Positions 7,473-18,492 of a stretch of DNA of 64,000 nucleotides are shown here, in pieces. Below the pieces are notes generated by a model, which did no database searches, had not been told where the DNA came from, and saw only the letters and a program-made list of their open reading frames with translations. Numbering within the stretch: position 1 is the stretch's first letter; the number at the start of each line of letters is the position of its first letter. The stretch spans positions 2,108,001-2,172,000 of the forward strand of contig NZ_JACCCC010000001.1 in the NCBI RefSeq assembly GCF_013408795.1. Direction: 5' to 3'. Source of the DNA: Spinactinospora alkalitolerans. GTDB lineage: Bacteria > Actinomycetota > Actinomycetes > Streptosporangiales > Streptosporangiaceae. The position numbers were made by a program, and so were the translations under genes.

Positions 7473-8642
7473 GTGGTGACGGACGCGGAGGTGACCCCCG
7501 GGTCACAGGCGGCGCTGCGCCAGGCCAACCGGCAGCGGGTCGTCGAGGCGCTGCGCGAGGGCGGCACGCTCACCCAGGCCGAGATCGCGCGCACCACCGG
7601 GCTGTCGGCGGCCAGCGTGTCCAACATCGTCCGCGACCTGCGCGGCGTGGGGACGGTCTCGGTGCGCGAGACCTCCTCCAACGGGCGGCGGGCCCGGGCG
7701 GTGACGCTGCTGCGCCCGCCCGGCGTCGTGGTCGCGATCGACTTCGCCTTCTCCCGCCTCAAGGTCGCGCTCGGCGACAGCCAGGGCCGCGTCCTGCTGG
7801 AGGAGGCGATCGCCTACGATGTCGCCGCCGACCCCGAGCGCGGCGTGCGGCGCGCGGTGTGGCTGGCGGAGACGCTGCTCACCCAGGCGAGGGTGGACCA
7901 TTCCATGGTCACCTCCGTCGCGGCGGCCGTCCCGGGACCCATCGACCTCGCGACCGGCGAGGTCGGCGGGATCACCTGCATGCCGCGGTGGGCGGGGTTC
8001 CGCCCCGGCGCCGAACTCGCCGAGCGGCTGGGGCTGCCGGTGCGGGTGGACAACGACGCCAACCTGTGCGCGCTGGCCGAGGCCGCCGAGGGGGTGGCGC
8101 GCGGGCTGGACCACGTCGTCTACGTCAACCTCTCCGAGGGGGTGGGCGCCGGCGTCATCGTCTCGGGACGGCTGTTCCACGGCGCCGGCGGCACGGCGGG
8201 GGAGATCGGCCACATCGGGCTGGACGAGCGCGGACAGGTGTGCCGCTGCGGCAACCGCGGCTGCCTGGAGACCCTCGTGGGCGCCCCCTACCTGCTGAAC
8301 ATGCTCCCGCAGCAGGGCAACCTCGGCCATCCGGCCACGCTGGCCGACATGGTCGGCGCCGCGCACGGTGCCGACCCCGGCTGCCGCCGCATCGTCGCCG
8401 AGGCGGGATCGGCGCTGGGGCGCGGGATGGCGATCGTCGCCAACATGTTCAACCCGCAGATGGTCGTCGTCGGGGGCGAGCTCGCCGAGGCCGGGGAGCT
8501 CTTCCTGGAGCCGATGCGGCGCGCCATGGATCTGGGGACGCTGGGCAGCGCACTGCGCGATCTGCGGCTGGTCCAGGGGCGGCTCGGCTCGAGCGCGGCG
8601 CTGCGCGGGGCGCTGCGCTACGCCCTTGCCTCCACCGGGTGA
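7473..8642 (+). CDS. rok7B7: ROK-family transcriptional regulator (Rok7B7-like)
   Basis: 389 residues. The N-terminal winged helix (about residues 15-75) contains TQAEIARTTGLSAASVSNIV. A sugar-kinase-like ROK domain follows, with the zinc motif GHIGLDERGQVCRCGNRGC (C-x-C-G-x2-G-C) near residues 245-265. The GTG start has a GGAGGG ribosome site. It immediately precedes xylose-type importer genes. As I recall, S. coelicolor Rok7B7 (SCO6008) sits in the same place and affects xylose uptake, carbon catabolite repression and antibiotic production, so the role is transferred from that. Palindromes before both this gene and xylF support direct control. Confidence 0.88.
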   Translation: MVTDAEVTPGSQAALRQANRQRVVEALREGGTLTQAEIARTTGLSAASVSNIVRDLRGVGTVSVRETSSNGRRARAVTLLRPPGVVVAIDFAFSRLKVALGDSQGRVLLEEAIAYDVAADPERGVRRAVWLAETLLTQARVDHSMVTSVAAAVPGPIDLATGEVGGITCMPRWAGFRPGAELAERLGLPVRVDNDANLCALAEAAEGVARGLDHVVYVNLSEGVGAGVIVSGRLFHGAGGTAGEIGHIGLDERGQVCRCGNRGCLETLVGAPYLLNMLPQQGNLGHPATLADMVGAAHGADPGCRRIVAEAGSALGRGMAIVANMFNPQMVVVGGELAEAGELFLEPMRRAMDLGTLGSALRDLRLVQGRLGSSAALRGALRYALASTG

Positions 8643-8895
8643 AGTGAGAAGGTAAAAACTCTCCGCTGTCACAGAACCGTACATATCTGGCACCATGTGC
8701 CGCGACCTGTGCTTTTATTGAATTCAAGTCGTGAATGAACGGTCTGTGACGTTTCAGTTATGTGTTCAAGGCTTGACGGCAACGTTTCAAGGGGCTTGAC
8801 TTCACGCACCGGTTCGCCGAGTGTCCCAACGCACGTCGCGGCGGGTGCGTCCGCATCCCCCAGCTCGGTGGGCCCTCAGGAGGAGGTCAGAGTCG
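8643..8895. promoter_or_regulatory. xylFGH control region with repeated TCAAG/CTTGA palindromes
   Basis: The 253-bp leader holds three related inverted repeats: TTGAATTCAA at 8718-8727, TTCAAGGCTTGA at 8765-8776, and TCAAG-GGG-CTTGA at 8787-8799. The last two are 22 bp apart (two helical turns). They resemble the site before the ROK gene. The ribosome site AGGAGGT is at 8880-8886. Confidence 0.6.
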
Positions 8896-10059
8896 TTGAA
8901 GTCATCGAACACCCCACACGCGTTCCTTTACCGCGCCGCGATCGGTGCCGCCGCCCTCGCGATGCTCGCGGCCACCGGATGCGGCGCGACCACGACCGGC
9001 GGGGAGGCCGCTGAGGGCGGCGACGCCTCGGTCGAGGAGGGGTTCGACATCGGGCTGCTGCTGCCCGAGTCCAAGACCGCGCGCTACGAGAAGTTCGACC
9101 GGCCCTACTTCGAAGAGGCCGTGGCCGAGCTGTGCGAGAAGTGCGAGGTCTCGTACCAGAACGCCGACCAGGACACGTCCAAGCAGCAGTCGCAGGCCGA
9201 GGCCATGCTGACCGAGGGCATCGACGTGATGGTGCTCGACGCCGTCGACGCCGAGGCCGCGGCCAGCGTCGTCCAGCAGGCCAAGAGCCAGGGCGTCCCC
9301 GTCGTCGCCTACGACCGGCTCGCCCAGGGCGGGGTGGACTACTACGTCTCCTTCGACAACCAGACCGTGGGCAGGACCCAGGGCACGGCCCTGATCGAGG
9401 CCCTCGAGGCCGAGGGCACCGCGGGCGAGGGCGAGATCGTCATGATCAACGGCTCGCCGACCGACCCCAACGCAGCCGACTTCAAGGCCGGCGCGCACGA
9501 GGTCCTCGACGGCCAGGTCGAGATCGGCGCCGAGTACGACACCGCCGACTGGTCGCCCGACAAGGCCCAGCAGCAGATGGAGCAGGCCATCACCTCCATC
9601 GGCGCCGACGACATCACCGGCGTCTACTCCGCCAACGACGGCATGGCCGCCGGCATCATCGCCGCGCTCAAGAGCGCCGGCGTCGAGGACCTGCCCCCGG
9701 TCACCGGCCAGGACGCCGAGCTCGCCGGCATCCAGCGCATCATCTCCGGCGACCAGTACATGACCGTCTACAAGGCCATCAGGCCCGAAGCCGAGGTCGC
9801 CGCCGCGATGGCGGTCGCAGCGGCCACCGGCGAGGAGTACGAGGGCGGCGGCGAGCACATGCTGACCGAGGTCGAGGACGCCGACGGCAACACCGTCCCG
9901 GCGGTCCTGCTGGAGCCGGTCGCGGTGACCGAGGACAACGTCGAGGACACCGTGATCTCCGACGGCTTCTACAGCATCGAGGAGATCTGCACCGACGCCT
10001 ACGCCGACACCGAGCTGTGCGAGCAGGCCGACGGCGGGGACGAGGACGAGGACAAGTAG
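8896..10059 (+). CDS. xylF: Xylose-type ABC importer, substrate-binding lipoprotein
   Basis: 387 residues. The TTG start at 8896 follows AGGAGGT and gives a clean lipoprotein signal (Lys-rich start, hydrophobic run, lipobox LAATGC about residues 25-30). The mature part is a type-I periplasmic-binding fold of the CUT2 group: GLLLPESKTARYEKFDRPYF, then VMVLDAVDAEAAASVVQQA, YDRL, and DNQTVGRTQG. This closely matches XylF-type D-xylose binders. It is first gene of the importer, controlled by the upstream palindromes and followed by a stable hairpin before xylG. Specificity for xylose is by family resemblance and neighbourhood. Confidence 0.92.
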   Translation: MKSSNTPHAFLYRAAIGAAALAMLAATGCGATTTGGEAAEGGDASVEEGFDIGLLLPESKTARYEKFDRPYFEEAVAELCEKCEVSYQNADQDTSKQQSQAEAMLTEGIDVMVLDAVDAEAAASVVQQAKSQGVPVVAYDRLAQGGVDYYVSFDNQTVGRTQGTALIEALEAEGTAGEGEIVMINGSPTDPNAADFKAGAHEVLDGQVEIGAEYDTADWSPDKAQQQMEQAITSIGADDITGVYSANDGMAAGIIAALKSAGVEDLPPVTGQDAELAGIQRIISGDQYMTVYKAIRPEAEVAAAMAVAAATGEEYEGGGEHMLTEVEDADGNTVPAVLLEPVAVTEDNVEDTVISDGFYSIEEICTDAYADTELCEQADGGDEDEDK

Positions 10060-10078
10060 CCCCCCGCGAAGAGGAACC

Positions 10079-10114
10079 GAGGGCGCCGGACCCACCCACC
10101 CGTCCGGCGCCCTC
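10079..10114 (+). terminator. Intra-operon hairpin between xylF and xylG
   Basis: Perfect 13-bp stem (GAGGGCGCCGGAC at 10079-10091, complement at 10102-10114) with a 10-nt loop and no T-tract, 19 bp after the xylF stop. Such hairpins often stabilise the mRNA of the binding protein and partly terminate, which raises its level relative to the other subunits. Confidence 0.65.
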
Positions 10115-10172
10115 CCGGGGACCAGCAGGGGATCGAACGGACCCCGCCGGGGGCGGAGATTTAGGGAAGCCA

Positions 10173-10958
10173 ATGAGCGAACCAGTCCTGGAACTCTCCG
10201 GGATTTCCAAGAGATTCGGCGCGGTGCAGGCGCTCAGCGAGGTGGACCTGCGGGTGCACCCCGGCGAGGTCGTGGCCCTGCTCGGCGACAACGGCGCCGG
10301 CAAGTCCACGCTCGTCAAGGTGATCGCGGGCGTGAACCCCGCCGACACCGGCGAGATCCGCTGGGAGGGCAGGCCCGTCGGCATCGGCAAGCCCAGCGAC
10401 GCCCAGAACCTCGGCATCGCCACCATCTACCAGGACCTCGCGCTCTGCGACAACCTGGACATCGTCGCCAACCTCTTCATCGGCAACGAGCGGACCACCG
10501 CCGGCATCCTGGACGAGCTGGAGATGGAGCGGCGGGCCCAGGAGCTGCTCGACTCGCTCTCGGTGCGGATTCCCAGCCTGCGGGTGCCGGTGGCCTCGCT
10601 GTCCGGCGGCCAGCGCCAGATCATCGCGATCGCCCGCTCCCTGCTGGGCGACCCCAAGGTCGTCATGCTGGACGAGCCCACGGCCGCGCTGGGCGTGGCC
10701 CAGACCGCGCAGGTCCTCGACCTGATCGAGCGGCTGCGCGACAAGGGGCTCGGCGTCATCCTGATCAGCCACAACATGGCCGACGTCCGCGCGGTCGCCG
10801 ACCGCGCGGCCGTCCTGCGGCTCGGCCGCAACGCGGGTGACTTCCACGTCGAGGACACCAGCTACGAGGAGATCGTGGCGGCCATCACGGGAGCCGCGGA
10901 CAACCCCGTCGCACGGCGGGCCGGGCGCGTCGCGGTGTCGGGATCGGAGGAAGCGTGA
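10173..10958 (+). CDS. xylG: Xylose-type ABC importer, ATPase
   Basis: 261-residue cytoplasmic ABC ATPase energising sugar uptake. Walker A is GDNGAGKST (about residues 38-46), Q-loop is in TIYQDLAL, the ABC signature reads SLSGGQRQ, and Walker B is VVMLDEPTAALG. The switch His is in LISHNM. E. coli XylG has two fused ATPase domains, whereas this protein has one; single-domain forms are usual in actinomycetes, so it is not truncated. It overlaps the permease gene by one base (TGATG). Confidence 0.92.
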   Translation: MSEPVLELSGISKRFGAVQALSEVDLRVHPGEVVALLGDNGAGKSTLVKVIAGVNPADTGEIRWEGRPVGIGKPSDAQNLGIATIYQDLALCDNLDIVANLFIGNERTTAGILDELEMERRAQELLDSLSVRIPSLRVPVASLSGGQRQIIAIARSLLGDPKVVMLDEPTAALGVAQTAQVLDLIERLRDKGLGVILISHNMADVRAVADRAAVLRLGRNAGDFHVEDTSYEEIVAAITGAADNPVARRAGRVAVSGSEEA

Positions 10959-12208
10959 TGGCTCAGCAGACCCCAGTCGCCAACACCGCGGAGGGCACCC
11001 GGGACCCCCGGTTGGTCGTCGACACCGCTTCACCGAGCGGACTGCTCTCGGGGGCCGTGCGTCGGATACGCGGCGGCGAGCTCGGCTCGCTGCCGGTCAT
11101 CCTCGGGCTCATCGTCATCGGGGTGGTCTTCCAGTCGCTCAACGCCAACTTCCTGACGCCGCAGAACCTGTCCAACCTCGCCGTGCAGATGGTCGCGGTC
11201 GGCCTGATGTCGAGCGGCGTCATCATGGTGCTGCTGCTCGGTGAGATCGACCTGTCGGTCGGCTCCGTCGCCGGCGTCTCGGGCGTGGTGCTCGCGGTCT
11301 GCGCGGTCAGGTACGGGCTGCCCGAGATCGTGGCGATCATCGCGGCCGTGCTGACCGGCCTGGTGATCGGGACGCTGCACGGCACGGTCTTCGCCAAGGT
11401 CGGGGTCCCGGCGTTCGTCGTCACCCTGGCCGGCCTCATCGGCTGGCAGGGCGCGCAGATCTACCTGCTCGGCTCCAACGGCACCATCAACATCGGCTAC
11501 GACGGCGCGATCGCCTACCTGACCCAGACCTACTTCGTGCCCGTGGTCGGCTGGGCCATCGGCATCGCGGCGGTCGGCCTGTACTTCGGCTCCACGTTCC
11601 TGGGCGAGCGCCGCCGCATCGCCGCCGGCCTGCCGGCCAAGTCCACCGCCGAGGTCGTGGTCCGCACCGTCCTGCTGGCGATCCCGGTCTTCGGCGCGAT
11701 CGCGGTGTTCAACCAGTACAAGGGTGTCCCGCTGGCGTTCCTGATCTTCGTCGGGTTCGTGGTGGCCTTCGACCTGATGCTGCGCAAGACCCGCTACGGG
11801 CGCATGGTGTTCGCCGTCGGCGGCAGCGCCGAGGCGGCCCGCCGCGCCGGCATCAACGTCGACCTGATCCGGATCTCGGTGTTCGCGCTGGCCTCCGCGC
11901 TCTCCGCGGTGGGCGGCATCCTCATGGTGTCGCGCGGCTTCGCGGTCAGCCAGTCCAGCGGCGGCGGCGACGAGCTCATGATGGCGATCGCCGCGGCGGT
12001 CATCGGCGGCACCAGCCTCTTCGGCGGCCGCGGCAACGCCTACTCGGCGCTGCTGGGCGGCCTGGTCCTCTACGCCATCGCCTCCGGCCTGTTCCTGCTG
12101 CAGATGGACTCCTCGGTCCGGTTCATGATCACCGCGGCGGTGCTGCTCATCGCGGTCGTCCTGGACTCCCTGTCGCGGCGCAGCCGCAAGACCCACGCCC
12201 GAGGCTGA
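10958..12208 (+). CDS. xylH: Xylose-type ABC importer, permease
   Basis: 416-residue membrane permease of the CUT2/BPD_transp_2 family with about ten hydrophobic segments, starting after a ~40-residue cytoplasmic tail. Family blocks include GEIDLSVGSVAGVSG, HGTVFAKVGVPAFVVTLAG and GGTSLFGGRGNAYSALLGG. I chose the ATG at 10958, overlapping the xylG stop and 7 nt after GGAGG, over the GTG three bases upstream. It forms the pore with XylG and XylF. A hairpin follows the operon at 12283. Confidence 0.92.
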   Translation: MAQQTPVANTAEGTRDPRLVVDTASPSGLLSGAVRRIRGGELGSLPVILGLIVIGVVFQSLNANFLTPQNLSNLAVQMVAVGLMSSGVIMVLLLGEIDLSVGSVAGVSGVVLAVCAVRYGLPEIVAIIAAVLTGLVIGTLHGTVFAKVGVPAFVVTLAGLIGWQGAQIYLLGSNGTINIGYDGAIAYLTQTYFVPVVGWAIGIAAVGLYFGSTFLGERRRIAAGLPAKSTAEVVVRTVLLAIPVFGAIAVFNQYKGVPLAFLIFVGFVVAFDLMLRKTRYGRMVFAVGGSAEAARRAGINVDLIRISVFALASALSAVGGILMVSRGFAVSQSSGGGDELMMAIAAAVIGGTSLFGGRGNAYSALLGGLVLYAIASGLFLLQMDSSVRFMITAAVLLIAVVLDSLSRRSRKTHARG

Positions 12209-12282
12209 AAAGAGCCGAGGGCATCCCAACCCGGCCGCGCCGCCACCCACCCCACTCCACTCCGGCGCGCGTGGCCGGCCGC

Positions 12283-12317
12283 GGCACCCCCGGAGATCCC
12301 TCCCCTCCGGGGGTGCC
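12283..12317 (+). terminator. xylFGH operon terminator
   Basis: Perfect 13-bp stem GGCACCCCCGGAG (12283-12295) with its complement at 12305-12317 and a 9-nt loop, 75 bp after xylH. No U-tract. Confidence 0.7.
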
Positions 12318-12446
12318 CGCTTGCGTCCGCCGCCGTCCGCGTGGCCCGGTCGACCCCGGTCGGTCCCGGCGGGATCGGACAGCCCATCATCAGATGTCCG
12401 ACCTCTTTATCCCTACCGGGACGGCGGGAATATAGCGTGGACAGTC

Positions 12447-13166
12447 GTGCCGGACTTCCTCTTCCTCATCGCCGCGGGCACCGCGGTGCTCCTTGGCGCC
12501 ATGGTGCAGGGCGGCGTCGGCCTCGGACTGGGGCTGGTCGCCGCGCCGGTGATCTCCCTGCTCGACCCCGGCCTCATGCCCGGTTCGATGCTGATCACCA
12601 CGGCCGTGCTGCCCATGCTGACCCTGGGATCGGAGTGGCGGCACACCGACTGGCGCGGCATCGGCTGGGGCATGGGCGGCCGGCTGTTCGGCACCGCGGC
12701 CGGCGTGTGGATCGTTGCGGCCCTCGACCCGCGGATGCTCGGCGGGGCCGTCGGGGCAATGGTGCTGGCCGCCGTGGTGCTGTCGCTGTGGGACCTGCGG
12801 ATGCGCATCACCCCGTGGACGCTCACGGCCGCCGGCCTGGTCTCCGGCGTGACGGGCACCGCGACCTCCATCGGCGGGCCGCCCATGGCACTGCTCTACC
12901 AGCACGAGCCCGGTCCGCGTGTGCGCGCCACGCTGGCCGGCTACTTCATAATCGGGGTCAGCGTCTCGCTGGTCGCCCTGGGCCTGGGCGGACAGCTCCC
13001 GGCCCGCCAGGTGTGGATCGGCGCGGCCCTGATCCCCTTCGTGGTGGCGGGCTTCCTGCTGGGCCGCCCGCTGCGGCGGGTCGTCGACGCGGGCAAGATG
13101 CGCATCGCCCTGCTGGCCGTCGTGACCGTCTCCGGCGTCGTCCTGCTGCTCCAGTCGCTGCTGTGA
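12447..13166 (+). CDS. TauE/SafE-type membrane permease
   Basis: 239-residue integral membrane protein with about seven to eight hydrophobic helices. The first has the repeat-type signature GAMVQGGVGLGLGLVAAPVISLLDP and the second half has SGVTGTATSIGGPPMALLYQ, as in the sulfite/organosulfonate exporter family. I chose the GTG at 12447 because conserved sequence begins there; no good ribosome site is seen, and TATAGC at 12431-12436 could be a -10 box for a near-leaderless transcript. The substrate is unknown; sulfite-type anions are typical for the family. It is followed by mug on the same strand. Confidence 0.82.
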   Translation: MPDFLFLIAAGTAVLLGAMVQGGVGLGLGLVAAPVISLLDPGLMPGSMLITTAVLPMLTLGSEWRHTDWRGIGWGMGGRLFGTAAGVWIVAALDPRMLGGAVGAMVLAAVVLSLWDLRMRITPWTLTAAGLVSGVTGTATSIGGPPMALLYQHEPGPRVRATLAGYFIIGVSVSLVALGLGGQLPARQVWIGAALIPFVVAGFLLGRPLRRVVDAGKMRIALLAVVTVSGVVLLLQSLL

Positions 13167-13253
13167 TCCGCTGTCCGCCCGCGGGCGCGCGGTGGCGGAG
13201 GTCATCGCCGAGGCCCCGGTGCGCGCGCGGCGCGGGAGATAGTCTGGAGGCCT

Positions 13254-13826
13254 ATGGCCAGGCCCTCCAAGGACGACCTCCGAAACGCACACGGCGCCAC
13301 CGTTCCCGACGTGCTCGCACCAGGACTCGACGTGCTGTTCTGCGGGATCAACCCCGGCCTGTACTCCGGCCACACCGGGTTGCACTTCGCCAGACCGGGC
13401 AACCGCTTCTGGCCGGCGCTGCACGCCTCGGGGTTCACCCCGCGGCTGCTGAGCCCCGCCGAGCAGCACCTGCTGCCCGAATGGGGGCTCGGCATCACCA
13501 ACCTCGTCGCCCGCGCCACGGCGCGCGCCGACGAACTGACGGCCGAGGAGCTGCGCGAGGGCGGCGCGGTGCTGCGGCGCCGCCTGCGCGAGTACCGCCC
13601 CGCCCTGCTGGCGGTGCTCGGCGTGACGGCCTACCGGCAGGCGTTCGCCCGGCCCGATGCGCGGATCGGGCCGCGGGACGAGACCGTCGGCGGCACACCG
13701 GTCTGGGTGCTGCCCAATCCCAGCGGCCTCAACGCGCACTGGAGCGCCGAGGCCATCGCGGAGGAGCTGGCCAGGGTGCGCGGGCGGGCGGCCGGAATCC
13801 CCGGCGGCCGCAGCGCATTCGACTGA
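13254..13826 (+). CDS. mug: G/U mismatch-specific DNA glycosylase
   Basis: 190-residue uracil-DNA-glycosylase-fold enzyme for base excision repair of G:U (and alkylated cytosine) mismatches. Catalytic motif 1 is LFCGINPGLYSG (about residues 28-39; Asn catalyses), GNRFWPALH follows, and motif 2 is VLPNPSGLNAHW (about 150-161), the Mug form of the DNA-intercalating loop. TGGAGG lies just before the ATG. Length is normal for the family. Confidence 0.92.
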   Translation: MARPSKDDLRNAHGATVPDVLAPGLDVLFCGINPGLYSGHTGLHFARPGNRFWPALHASGFTPRLLSPAEQHLLPEWGLGITNLVARATARADELTAEELREGGAVLRRRLREYRPALLAVLGVTAYRQAFARPDARIGPRDETVGGTPVWVLPNPSGLNAHWSAEAIAEELARVRGRAAGIPGGRSAFD

Positions 13827-13961
13827 ACAAGCGTGTTCGGGTGAGATAGGTTTCGGGCAAGAGCCGCCCAAGGCTGCTTTTAAACTCGGTGCACGGTGCG
13901 TGTCGGGGGCGCCCGCACCACTGGCACGGCACATGGCCCGCTGATGAGGGGAATGACGAGA

Positions 13962-15875
13962 GTGACGCTGCTCGAGTCGGTGAAGAATCCGGACGACCTG
14001 AAGAAACTCGCGGCCGACGAGCTTCCCCGGCTGGCGGGCGAGATCCGTGAGTTCCTCGTCTCGAAGGTCTCCCGGACCGGAGGGCACCTGGGGCCGAACC
14101 TGGGGGTCGTCGAGCTCACCATCGCGATGCACCGCGTGTTCGACTCCCCGCGCGATCCGATCCTGTTCGACACCGGTCACCAGTCCTACGTGCACAAGAT
14201 GCTGACCGGGCGCCAGGACTTCGCCGACCTGCGCCGGCAGGGCGGCCTGTCCGGCTACCCCTCGCGCGCGGAGTCCGAGCACGACTTCATCGAGAACTCC
14301 CACGCCTCCACCTCGCTGTCCTACGCCGACGGCCTGGCCAAGGCCAACAAGCTGCGGGGCGACACCGACCGCACGGTCGTCGCCGTCATCGGCGACGGCG
14401 CGCTCACCGGCGGCATGGCCTGGGAGGCGCTGAACAACATCGCCGCCGGCCGCGACCGCCGCCTCGTCATCGTGGTCAACGACAACGGCCGCTCCTACTC
14501 GCCCACGATCGGCGGGCTGGCCGACCACCTGGCGTCGCTGCGCATGACGCAGGGCTACGAGCAGGTGCTCGACATCGCCAAGAGCACCATCAACCGCGCC
14601 CCCGTCGTCGGCCCGCCGCTGTACGAGGCGCTGCACGGCCTGAAGAAGGGCCTCAAGGACGCCATCCAGCCGCAGGTGATGTTCGAGGACCTCGGCATCA
14701 AGTACCTCGGCCCGATCGACGGCCACGACGAGCAGACGGTGGAGAAGGCACTGCGCCGCGCCCGCGACTTCGGCGGGCCGGTCATCGTGCACTGCCTGAC
14801 CCAGAAGGGCAAGGGCTACGCCCCGGCGGAGAACCACGAGGAGGACCAGTTCCACTCCCTCGGCGCGTTCGACGCCGAGACCGGCGTCGCCAAGCCCAAG
14901 GCCGGGCTGCAGTGGACGTCGGTGTTCAGTGAGGAGATGGTCCGGCTCGGCGCCGAGCGCGACGACATCGTGGCCATCACGGCGGCCATGCTGCACCCCA
15001 CCGGCCTCGCGGAGTTCGCCGAGGCCTACCCCGACCGCATCTACGACGTCGGCATCGCCGAGCAGCACGCTGCGACCTCGGCCGCGGGCCTGGCCATGGG
15101 CGGGATGCACCCGGTCGTCGCGGTCTACGCGACGTTCCTCAACCGCTGCTTCGACCAGGTGCTGATGGACGTCGCCCTGCACCGCCAGGGCGTCACGTTC
15201 TGCCTCGACCGCGCCGGCGTCACCGGTGACGACGGCGCCAGCCACAACGGCATGTGGGACCTGTCCATCCTGCAGGTCGTCCCGAACCTCGGCCTGGCGG
15301 TCCCGCGCGACGCCGCACGGCTGCGCGAGCTGCTGCGCGAGGCGGTCGCCGTCGACGACGGCCCCACCGTCGTGCGCTACCCCAAGGGCGGCGTCGCGGC
15401 CGAGATCGAGGCCGTCGGCCACGTGGGCTCCATGGACGTGCTGCGCCGCGCGACCCGGGGCGGCCACTCCGAGGACCTGCTGCTCGTCGCGGTCGGCTCC
15501 ATGGCCGAGACCTGCTGCGAGGTCGCCGACCGCATGGCCGACCAGGGCATCGGCGTCACCGTCGTCGACCCCCGCTGGGTCAAGCCGCTCGACCCGGCGC
15601 TGGCCGACGAGGCCGCCCGCCACAGCGTGGTCGCGGTGGTCGAGGACAACGGCCGCGTGGGCGCCGTCGGCGACGCCGTCGCCCGCGCGCTGCGCGATGC
15701 CGACCTCGACATCCCGGTCCGCACGTTCGGCGTCGAGCAGGGGTTCCTGGACCACGCCAAGCGCGACGAGATCCTGGCCGAGATGGGGCTCACCTCCCAG
15801 GACCTGGCCCGCAGGCTCACCGAGACGGTCTCCCGGCACACCGAGCGGTCCATGGAGGACGAGCCGGCGCGTTAG
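13962..15875 (+). CDS. dxs: 1-deoxy-D-xylulose-5-phosphate synthase
   Basis: 637-residue thiamine-diphosphate enzyme, first step of the MEP isoprenoid pathway (pyruvate plus glyceraldehyde-3-phosphate). Blocks: [30 protein letters not shown], the ThDP motif [16 protein letters not shown], then the pyrimidine-domain [15 protein letters not shown] and transketolase C-terminal domain. I chose the GTG at 13962 (protein starting VTLLES, as in related Dxs) with GAGGGGA about 9 nt upstream; ATGs at 13944 and 13953 are in frame but lack a spaced ribosome site. Confidence 0.96.
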   Translation: MTLLESVKNPDDLKKLAADELPRLAGEIREFLVSKVSRTGGHLGPNLGVVELTIAMHRVFDSPRDPILFDTGHQSYVHKMLTGRQDFADLRRQGGLSGYPSRAESEHDFIENSHASTSLSYADGLAKANKLRGDTDRTVVAVIGDGALTGGMAWEALNNIAAGRDRRLVIVVNDNGRSYSPTIGGLADHLASLRMTQGYEQVLDIAKSTINRAPVVGPPLYEALHGLKKGLKDAIQPQVMFEDLGIKYLGPIDGHDEQTVEKALRRARDFGGPVIVHCLTQKGKGYAPAENHEEDQFHSLGAFDAETGVAKPKAGLQWTSVFSEEMVRLGAERDDIVAITAAMLHPTGLAEFAEAYPDRIYDVGIAEQHAATSAAGLAMGGMHPVVAVYATFLNRCFDQVLMDVALHRQGVTFCLDRAGVTGDDGASHNGMWDLSILQVVPNLGLAVPRDAARLRELLREAVAVDDGPTVVRYPKGGVAAEIEAVGHVGSMDVLRRATRGGHSEDLLLVAVGSMAETCCEVADRMADQGIGVTVVDPRWVKPLDPALADEAARHSVVAVVEDNGRVGAVGDAVARALRDADLDIPVRTFGVEQGFLDHAKRDEILAEMGLTSQDLARRLTETVSRHTERSMEDEPAR

Positions 15876-15924
15876 GGCCCCGGTCCTCGAGCGGGGCGCG
15901 GAGCGAGTGCGCGACAATGGGGGC

Positions 15925-17283
<1,359 letters not shown>

Positions 17284-17344
17284 CCCGGTCGGCCCCGCGG
17301 AAGAGGGCCCCGTCCGTCCCGGGGCGGCCTCCCCGCAGGCGCCG

Positions 17345-18376
17345 TCACCCGGTCAGGGTCCGGCTGGCGGCGAAGGTGTTGCACCCCTCGACGGTGTCGA
17401 GCTCCCACCCCTCCTCGAACCAGTGCATGCGGTTGCCGGAGCTGCCGTGGGTGTCGAGGTCGCCGCTGCTGCCGTTGAAGGTCTCGTTGATGAAGGACGC
17501 GTCGGCGGCGTCGTAGTCGGCGAAGGCCCCGACCGCCACGCCGCTGAAGCACTCGGCCTGCAACTCGGTGCGGCGCAGCACGTCCAGCGCCTCGTTCTCC
17601 GAGGACGCCGCGTACTCCATCTCGTAGGTCTCCATCAGGATCTCGGTCTGCCCCTGGACGTGGTGGCCGTACTCGTGCGCGAGCAGGGCGACCCACACGC
17701 GCTCGTCGGCGCCGCCGGGGACGGTCGTCGCGACCTCGGTGACGCTGGGCAGCAGCACGCTGATGGACATGTCCCGGTCCTGGTAGAAGGCGAGGGTCAG
17801 GCCCTCCTCGTCACTGGTGACCATGTCGTCGGGCGCCTCGCTGAGGATGTGGAAGCCGGGCGACTCCGGCCGCAGGCCGAGCTCCTCCAGGCGGGGGTGC
17901 CAGATCTCGTCGAGGCACCCGCCGACCTCGGCGCTGAACGCCTCCCAGGACGCGGCTGAGCGGGGGTTGAGGTCGGGGACGGCGCAGTCGACCGCTTCGG
18001 GGGCCGGGAGCGCGTACATCGGGTGGTCGCCGACCTCGATCTCCACGGGCTCGCCGGCCCAGTAGCGGCGGGCGTCGTACATCTCGGTCGGGTCCGGTTT
18101 GGCGCCGGAGACGGGGGTGCCGTCGAGGGAGACGAAGACCAGCGTGGCGCAGACCGTCAGGGCGACCGCGGCGACCAGGGCCGAACCGCCGGCGGTGAGC
18201 CACACGGCGGTGGACGGCCCGCCGACCGGGGGCGCGGCCGGGGGCGGTGCGGGGGGCCGGGCGCCGAGGGGCGGCCCGGCCGGGTGGGCCCCGGTGAGGA
18301 CGTCGCGGGGCGGGGCGGGGGGAAACGGGGTCGGCTCCGGGCCGGGCTCTCGCTCACCGCCGCGGATGGTGTCCAA
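17345..18376 (-). CDS. Membrane-anchored neutral zinc metallopeptidase (YpfJ family)
   Basis: 343 residues. A Pro-rich cytoplasmic N-terminus (about 1-55) is followed by one transmembrane helix (about 57-85) and an external peptidase domain. The zinc motif is ALLAHEYGHHVQGQ (HExxH, about residues 228-241) with the third ligand probably Glu in RTELQAECFSG, both hallmark blocks of the putative neutral zinc metallopeptidase family. The domain ends with NTFAASRTLTG. It converges on fprA. The substrate is unknown. Confidence 0.88.
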   Translation of the reverse strand: MDTIRGGEREPGPEPTPFPPAPPRDVLTGAHPAGPPLGARPPAPPPAAPPVGGPSTAVWLTAGGSALVAAVALTVCATLVFVSLDGTPVSGAKPDPTEMYDARRYWAGEPVEIEVGDHPMYALPAPEAVDCAVPDLNPRSAASWEAFSAEVGGCLDEIWHPRLEELGLRPESPGFHILSEAPDDMVTSDEEGLTLAFYQDRDMSISVLLPSVTEVATTVPGGADERVWVALLAHEYGHHVQGQTEILMETYEMEYAASSENEALDVLRRTELQAECFSGVAVGAFADYDAADASFINETFNGSSGDLDTHGSSGNRMHWFEEGWELDTVEGCNTFAASRTLTG

Positions 18377-18492
18377 TGGTGATCCTTTGGTGCGGGGGGT
18401 CGGAATCGAGGGTGATCAACTCTATTCGGACACCGCACCGCCGCGGCAACCGCGCCGGCCCGCCCCGCCGGCCCGGAGAGGCCGCGGGCCTC

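Noticed and set aside
10173-10958. XylG as a truncated two-domain ATPase
   Set aside because: All ABC motifs are present and single-domain ATPases are normal in actinomycete CUT2 systems; the gene is tightly coupled to xylH.
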